A stretch of DNA of 64,000 bases, taken from assembly GCA_934434555.1 (NCBI GenBank), contig CAKRZX010000010.1, positions 1 through 64,000 of the forward strand, written 5' to 3'. The position numbers were made by a program, and so were the translations under genes. Position 1 is the stretch's first letter; each line of letters opens with the position of its first letter. The DNA comes from an uncultured Clostridia bacterium (GTDB taxonomy: Bacteria; Bacillota; Clostridia; Christensenellales; QALW01). Below the pieces are notes generated by a model. It was not told the DNA's origin, searched no databases, and was given only the letters and a program-made list of their open reading frames with translations. Below are positions 59,659 through 64,000 of the stretch, in pieces.

Positions 59659-59675
59659 TGGGGGGAAAAAGATAA

Positions 59676-62051
59676 ATGAAAGTATCATATAACTGGCTTA
59701 AAAAATATGTTGATATAGACGTTACGCCCGAAGTGCTTTGCGATAAAATGACAAGCCAGGGGTTTGAAGTTGAGGGAATGGAGAAAAATGCCGCCCTTAC
59801 TAACGTCGTTGTTGCAAAAATTCTTAAAATAGAGCCGCACCCGGATTCTGACCACCTGCTTATCTGCCAGCTTGACTGCGGTCAGGAGGGACCCGTTCAG
59901 ATTGTTACCGGTGCGCATAACGTGTTCGAGGGCGCTTTTGTTCCCGCTGCACTGCACGATTCCTGTCTTCCCGGAAACGTTCACATCAAAAAAGGCAAAC
60001 TCCGCGGCGTTCCCAGCAACGGTATGATGTGCTCGGGAAAAGAACTTGGCATTCTCGGAACAGATTTCCCCAACGCGGACGTTGACGGAATCCTGATTCT
60101 TGACGAAAAGTGGGCGCCGGGCACTGATATGAATACCGTACTCGGACTTGATGACTGTGTTATTGATTTCTCCGTTACGTCAAACCGCCCCGACTGCAAC
60201 TGTGTTTTGGGTATTGCCCGCGAAGTTGCCGTATGCCTTAACAAAAAAATCACTCTGCCGAATACGGGCTACGAAGTTAAAAGGCCCGCGGAAGAGCCGG
60301 TTGAAGTAACCGTTGCTGACCGCGACCTTTGCCCCCGATATATCGGCGCACAGGTTGAGAATATCCGCATTGCGCCCTCGCCGAAATGGCTGTGTGACTG
60401 CCTTTATGCAGCGGGTATGCGCCCCATAAACAATATTGTTGATATAACAAACTTTGTAATGCTTGAAACGGGTCAGCCTATGCACGCGTTTGACGTTTCG
60501 GACATTGCAAAGCATAAAATCATAGTTCGCCGCGCCGAAAACGGTGAGGAACTTACCACCCTTGACGGCAAAAAGCACACGCTTAAAGACGATATGCTTG
60601 TTATTGCCGACGGCGACCGTGCAGTAGGCATTGCAGGTGTTATGGGCGGCGAAAACAGTGAGATTAAGGACAGCACAAAGGCAATATTTTTTGAATCGGC
60701 AAAATTCCGCCGCGACAGCGTGCGCAAAACCGCCCGCGGACTCGGTATCGCCACGGAAGCGTCGTCCCGTTTTGAAAAGGGTGTTGACGCTGCGGGCTGC
60801 CGCTTTGCACTTGACAGAGCGCTCCACCTTATAGACGAACTTGACGCAGGCGATATCACAAGCTGGAACCCCGATGTTTATGATTCTCTTCCCGCGCCCC
60901 GCGAACTCAAAGCGCTCCTTAAACGCATTGAGGAACTGCTGGGCATTACCGTGCCCGCCGAAACGATACTTTCAATACTCAACAATCTCGGTATTGACGC
61001 ATATCTTTCCGGTGAAACGGTAATATGCAATATTCCCACCCGGCGCGACGATATTGAGGGGGTCGCCGATATAGCGGAGGAGATAATCCGCGTTTACGGC
61101 TATGACCATATAATTTCCCGTCCGCTTTCGGGCGTGCTCACGAGGGGAACGAAAACAAAAGACAGGCTTATGAGCGATAAAGTAAAGGAACTTGCCGTTG
61201 CCCTGGGCGCAAACGAGATTGCAACATATTCGTTTATCTCTCAAAAGGCTTACGATATGCTTGGAATTTCAAGCGAAAACACTGTAAAACTGCTTAACCC
61301 CCTGGGCGAAGATTATTCGATAATGCGGACGCAACTTTATTCAAGTATGCTTTCCGTAATGGCTTTCAATGCGTCAAAGGGAACAAAGGATATGCGCCTG
61401 TTTGAAATCAGCCGCCTGTTTATTCCCGAAAAACAGCCGGTTGAAGAGCAGCCCGAAGAGAGAAACACGCTTATTTTCGGCTTTATGGGCGAAAAAGAAG
61501 ATTTCTTCACCCTTAAATCCGCTTTTGAAACCGTGCTTGATTACTTCGGAATTAAAGCGACATATGAGAAAAATGACCTGCCGTTTATGCACCCGGGCAG
61601 GCAGGCGCGGATTATTGTAAACGGCAAAAAAATCGCCGATATGGGCGAAATTCATCCCGACGTTGCGGCGGCATTCGGCATTTCGGGTCGTCCACTGGTC
61701 GTTCAGGCTGACTTAAAGGATATGTTCGCGGCGGCAAACACACGGGTTATATATAAGGCTCTGCCCAAATATCCCGCAATTCAGCGCGATTTGGCGGTGC
61801 TTGTTGACGAAACCTGTGAAATAGGACCTATGATTGACGCCATACGCTCGGCGGGTGGAAACATAATAGATAAGGTTGAACTTTTTGATATTTATAAAAA
61901 TCCCGTTCTCGGTGCGGGCAAAATGAGCGTTGCATTCTCCATAACAATGCTCAATCCCGAGCGCACCCTTAAAGCCGAAGAGGCGCAGAAAGCGTTTGAT
62001 AAAATCGTTCGCTCTCTTGAATACCGTTTCGGCGCGTCATTGAGAGGATAG
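59676..62051 (+). CDS. pheT: Phenylalanyl-tRNA synthetase beta subunit
   Basis: 791 residues. The tRNA-binding EMAP-like domain is at about 40-150 (IEPHPDSDHLLICQLDCG), followed by the B3/B4 editing region (VTSNRPDCNCVLGIAREVA; FESAKFRRDSVRKTARGL), B5 (about 400-475) and a C-terminal FDX-ACB domain (LPKYPAIQRDLAVLVDE). It is 17 bp from pheS and co-transcribed. Normal full length for the family. Confidence 0.97.
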   Translation: MKVSYNWLKKYVDIDVTPEVLCDKMTSQGFEVEGMEKNAALTNVVVAKILKIEPHPDSDHLLICQLDCGQEGPVQIVTGAHNVFEGAFVPAALHDSCLPGNVHIKKGKLRGVPSNGMMCSGKELGILGTDFPNADVDGILILDEKWAPGTDMNTVLGLDDCVIDFSVTSNRPDCNCVLGIAREVAVCLNKKITLPNTGYEVKRPAEEPVEVTVADRDLCPRYIGAQVENIRIAPSPKWLCDCLYAAGMRPINNIVDITNFVMLETGQPMHAFDVSDIAKHKIIVRRAENGEELTTLDGKKHTLKDDMLVIADGDRAVGIAGVMGGENSEIKDSTKAIFFESAKFRRDSVRKTARGLGIATEASSRFEKGVDAAGCRFALDRALHLIDELDAGDITSWNPDVYDSLPAPRELKALLKRIEELLGITVPAETILSILNNLGIDAYLSGETVICNIPTRRDDIEGVADIAEEIIRVYGYDHIISRPLSGVLTRGTKTKDRLMSDKVKELAVALGANEIATYSFISQKAYDMLGISSENTVKLLNPLGEDYSIMRTQLYSSMLSVMAFNASKGTKDMRLFEISRLFIPEKQPVEEQPEERNTLIFGFMGEKEDFFTLKSAFETVLDYFGIKATYEKNDLPFMHPGRQARIIVNGKKIADMGEIHPDVAAAFGISGRPLVVQADLKDMFAAANTRVIYKALPKYPAIQRDLAVLVDETCEIGPMIDAIRSAGGNIIDKVELFDIYKNPVLGAGKMSVAFSITMLNPERTLKAEEAQKAFDKIVRSLEYRFGASLRG

Positions 62052-62057
62052 TTTATG

Positions 62058-62089
62058 ATAAAGCAGATTTCGGTCTGCTTTATTTTTTT
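62058..62089 (+). terminator. pheST terminator
   Basis: AAAGCAGA pairs with TCTGCTTT around TTTCGG, followed by a T run, seven bases after the pheT stop. Confidence 0.9.
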
Positions 62090-62091
62090 AG

Positions 62092-62120
62092 TTGAACTTT
62101 TTTTAGTTTAATGATACAAT
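62092..62120 (+). promoter_or_regulatory. Promoter of the PBP gene
   Basis: TTGAAC, a 17-bp spacer and TACAAT lie 37 bp upstream of the 62157 ATG. Confidence 0.7.
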
Positions 62121-62156
62121 ATAATAGAATATTTATCCTCATTGGGAGGGAAGCCA

Positions 62157-64000
62157 ATGGCAGATAAGCCTGATAACAATTTTGAAGTTTCTTCGGTAAA
62201 ACCGAATAAGAAAAATACAAACGAAATACCGTCTTATGAAATCGGCACGGTGCGCCGTGAAAAAAGCGAGCGTCAGAGCCGCCCCGCGTCAAGCGTGGGA
62301 GTGGAAAGCGTACGTCCGCGCCAAAGCGAACAGCCGCGGCAGAGCCGTCCCGCGTCAAGCGTGGGAGTGGAAAGTGTACGTCCGCGCCAAAGCGAGCAAC
62401 CGCGACAGACCCGACCCGCGTCAAGCGTGGGAGTGGAAAGCGTACGTCCGCGCCAAAGCGAACAGCCGCGGCAGAGCCGTCCCGCGTCAAGCGTGGGAGT
62501 GGAAAGTGTACGTCCGCGCCAAAGCGAGCAACCGCGACAGACCCGACCCGCGTCAAGTGTGGGAGTGGAAAATGTTCGTCCGCGACAGAACGAGCAACCG
62601 CGGCAAGCACGACCTACATCAAGCGTGGGAGTGGAAAGCGTACGTCCGCGCCAAAGCGAACAGCCGCGTCAGAGCCGACCCGCGTCAAGCGTGGGAGTGG
62701 AAAGCGTTCGTCCGCGCCAAAGCGAACAGCCGCGACAAGCACGACCCGCGTCAAGCGTGGGAGTGGAAAATGTTCGTCCGCGCCAAAGCGAACAGCCGAG
62801 GCAAGCCCGCCCCGTGCCGGATTCGGGCAAGGAAAATATCCGTCAGCGTCAGGCAATGACCACGGCAGATACAGGCGAAAAAAGACAGCGCATTTCCAAG
62901 TCATCGCGCAAGGAAGCCGCAGAGAAGGAAAACGAACGCAGAATCAAGGAATTGGGCGCGCTTGCGGAGTATTTCAAACCCCGCGACAACAAACCCCGCA
63001 ACTACTTTATAAATCTGTGCATAGTAACATTCAAAATGTTCCTTGTGTGCGTGCTTATCGTGGGCTTTTCGGGCATGGGCTTTGTACTCGGTATGTCAAA
63101 ATCCTACCTTGAAACTGTCCCCGAAATCGACTTCACACAGGTTACGGGTCAGGACCAGGCGTCAATTCTTTATGATGCAAACGGAGAGGTTATAGGCAAT
63201 TATTACAATATGGAAAACCGCGAGTGGGCGGAGCTTTCCGAAGTGCCGGAAAACTTACAAAACGCAGTAATTGCCATTGAGGACGTTCGTTTCCGCCGTC
63301 ACATGGGTATTGACTTTAAGCGTATCGTGGGCGCAGCCATAAGCAATCTGGGCGGCGGCAGTATGCAGGGCGGTTCAACCATAACACAGCAGTTGATAAA
63401 AAATACGATGCTGTCATTTGAGCAGACGTACAAGCGCAAAATTCAGGAAGCATCGATTGCGCTTGAACTTGAAAAACTCTACTCAAAGGATCAGATACTT
63501 GAAGCGTATCTTAATACAATTTATATGGGCGGTTCCTGCTACGGTATGAAAACCGCCGCAAAGGACTATTTCGGCAAGGACCTGAGCGAACTTACTTTGC
63601 GCGAGTGCGCCTGTCTTGCGGGACTTATACAGAATCCGTCAAGATACAATCCCCGCAGCAACTACTATTCCCGCTCAAATCCCAAGCGTACAGACAACAG
63701 AACGAATCTTGTTTTGTATGAGATGTGCGAAAACGGCTTTATCACAAAGGAACAGTACGAGGAAGCCAAGAAAGACACGATGACCGTACTTGAAGAGTCG
63801 CCCTACGCGTCGCAGATAAGTATGATTTACTTCACCGATTATATTCTTGACAGCGCCGTTGACGCAATAATCGAGGACAGAAACCTTGAAGACAACGCCA
63901 AGAACAGAACGGCTATCCGCAAGGAAATCCGCACCGGCGGTTACGGGATATATTCGACCCTTGACAGCAAAAAGCAGCTTGCTGCCGAAGAGGCACTTTA
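62157..64000 (+). CDS. Class A penicillin-binding protein, 3' part beyond window
   Basis: The ATG at 62157 follows GGGAGGG; 614 codons are present and the frame is still open. Order: cytoplasmic region with eight copies of a 22-residue Arg/Pro/Gln/Ser repeat (about 43-218), a basic segment, one membrane helix (about 285-310; NLCIVTFKMFLVCVLIVGFS), then the GT51 transglycosylase domain with AIEDVRFRRHMGID, GGSTITQQLIKN and AYLNTIYMGG. The transpeptidase domain lies outside the window. It polymerises and cross-links peptidoglycan. The repeat makes the cytoplasmic tail far longer than usual for PBP1. Confidence 0.93.
   Translation, partial: MADKPDNNFEVSSVKPNKKNTNEIPSYEIGTVRREKSERQSRPASSVGVESVRPRQSEQPRQSRPASSVGVESVRPRQSEQPRQTRPASSVGVESVRPRQSEQPRQSRPASSVGVESVRPRQSEQPRQTRPASSVGVENVRPRQNEQPRQARPTSSVGVESVRPRQSEQPRQSRPASSVGVESVRPRQSEQPRQARPASSVGVENVRPRQSEQPRQARPVPDSGKENIRQRQAMTTADTGEKRQRISKSSRKEAAEKENERRIKELGALAEYFKPRDNKPRNYFINLCIVTFKMFLVCVLIVGFSGMGFVLGMSKSYLETVPEIDFTQVTGQDQASILYDANGEVIGNYYNMENREWAELSEVPENLQNAVIAIEDVRFRRHMGIDFKRIVGAAISNLGGGSMQGGSTITQQLIKNTMLSFEQTYKRKIQEASIALELEKLYSKDQILEAYLNTIYMGGSCYGMKTAAKDYFGKDLSELTLRECACLAGLIQNPSRYNPRSNYYSRSNPKRTDNRTNLVLYEMCENGFITKEQYEEAKKDTMTVLEESPYASQISMIYFTDYILDSAVDAIIEDRNLEDNAKNRTAIRKEIRTGGYGIYSTLDSKKQLAAEEAL
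62283..62810 (+). repeat. Eight tandem 66-bp repeats in the PBP gene
   Basis: Units start at 62283, 62349, 62415, 62481, 62547, 62613, 62679 and 62745, exactly 66 bp apart, and encode a 22-residue unit with core SSVGVESVRPRQSEQPRQ. Two unit variants alternate among the first four copies, pointing to duplication of a pair. The period keeps the frame, so copy number can change without breaking the gene. Confidence 0.95.

Noticed and set aside
58768..59688. 306-codon minus-strand open frame
   Set aside because: Shadow of pheS; no ribosome-binding site or domain.
62283..62810. Possible CRISPR array
   Set aside because: Repeats are 66 bp, directly adjacent with no unique spacers, and encode protein in frame.
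62080..62904. Long open frames on the minus strand and in a second plus frame across the 66-bp repeats
   Set aside because: The 66-bp repeat has no stop codon in several frames, so any frame stays open. The frame from 62157 has a ribosome-binding site and continues into a clear PBP domain.

Overview
The window comes from a spore-forming member of the Bacillota, most likely class Clostridia. The chromosomal part carries spoIIE, a pheST operon behind a T-box leader, a LytR-CpsA-Psr protein and a class A penicillin-binding protein, with TTGACA/TATAAT-type promoters and strong GGAGG ribosome-binding sites. The species cannot be named from the sequence.

Layout. (1) 1-1508: the end of another integrative element, with two minus-strand genes of a kind seen in Clostridia conjugative transposons and an array of hairpins. 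(2) 1509-42558: a complete short-tailed (podovirus-like) temperate prophage inserted in the 3' end of tRNA-Ser(GGA). It is bounded by a 28-bp direct repeat, and paired GGGTGTGTAC boxes lie just inside each end as likely integrase arm sites. In order it carries integrase, ImmA peptidase and repressor (minus strand), a divergent control region, and an early/recombination/replication operon (YqaJ exonuclease, RecT, SSB, a circularly permuted C5-methyltransferase, a replication protein with internal iterons, a G39P-like helicase loader). The late operon follows (terminase, portal, an amber-interrupted virion gene, a Prp-type protease, scaffold, N4-gp56-type capsid, adaptor, nozzle, tail proteins, a 3319-residue polyvalent ejection protein, a YadA-head-like fibre, holin/endolysin). 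At the far end is a reverse-strand DarT/DarG/DUF2442 cargo operon. (3) 42531-44911: the target tRNA-Ser and spoIIE. (4) 45069-53577: a second, unrelated, compact head/short-tail morphogenesis operon (terminase through nozzle and an internal-type protein) with every frame open but no integrase, replication, lysis or fibre genes, divergent from spoIIE. (5) 53620-64000: chromosomal genes: a small HTH regulator with a palindromic operator, a membrane protein, a MATE-type transporter, a GT2 glycosyltransferase, an LCP protein, the T-box-pheST operon and the first 614 codons of a PBP1 with a 66-bp tandem repeat.

How the parts work together. The prophage is probably intact: control, recombination, packaging, head, tail and lysis functions are all present in syntenic order. 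Its most distinctive feature is that it encodes its own homologue of Prp, the protease that trims ribosomal protein L27 in Firmicutes, directly upstream of a scaffold and a major capsid protein. Both of those carry a Prp-type LQLF cleavage motif at the N terminus. The phage also combines ADP-ribosylation functions in two places: DarTG cargo expressed in the lysogen, and an ART-like domain inside the ejected polyvalent protein.
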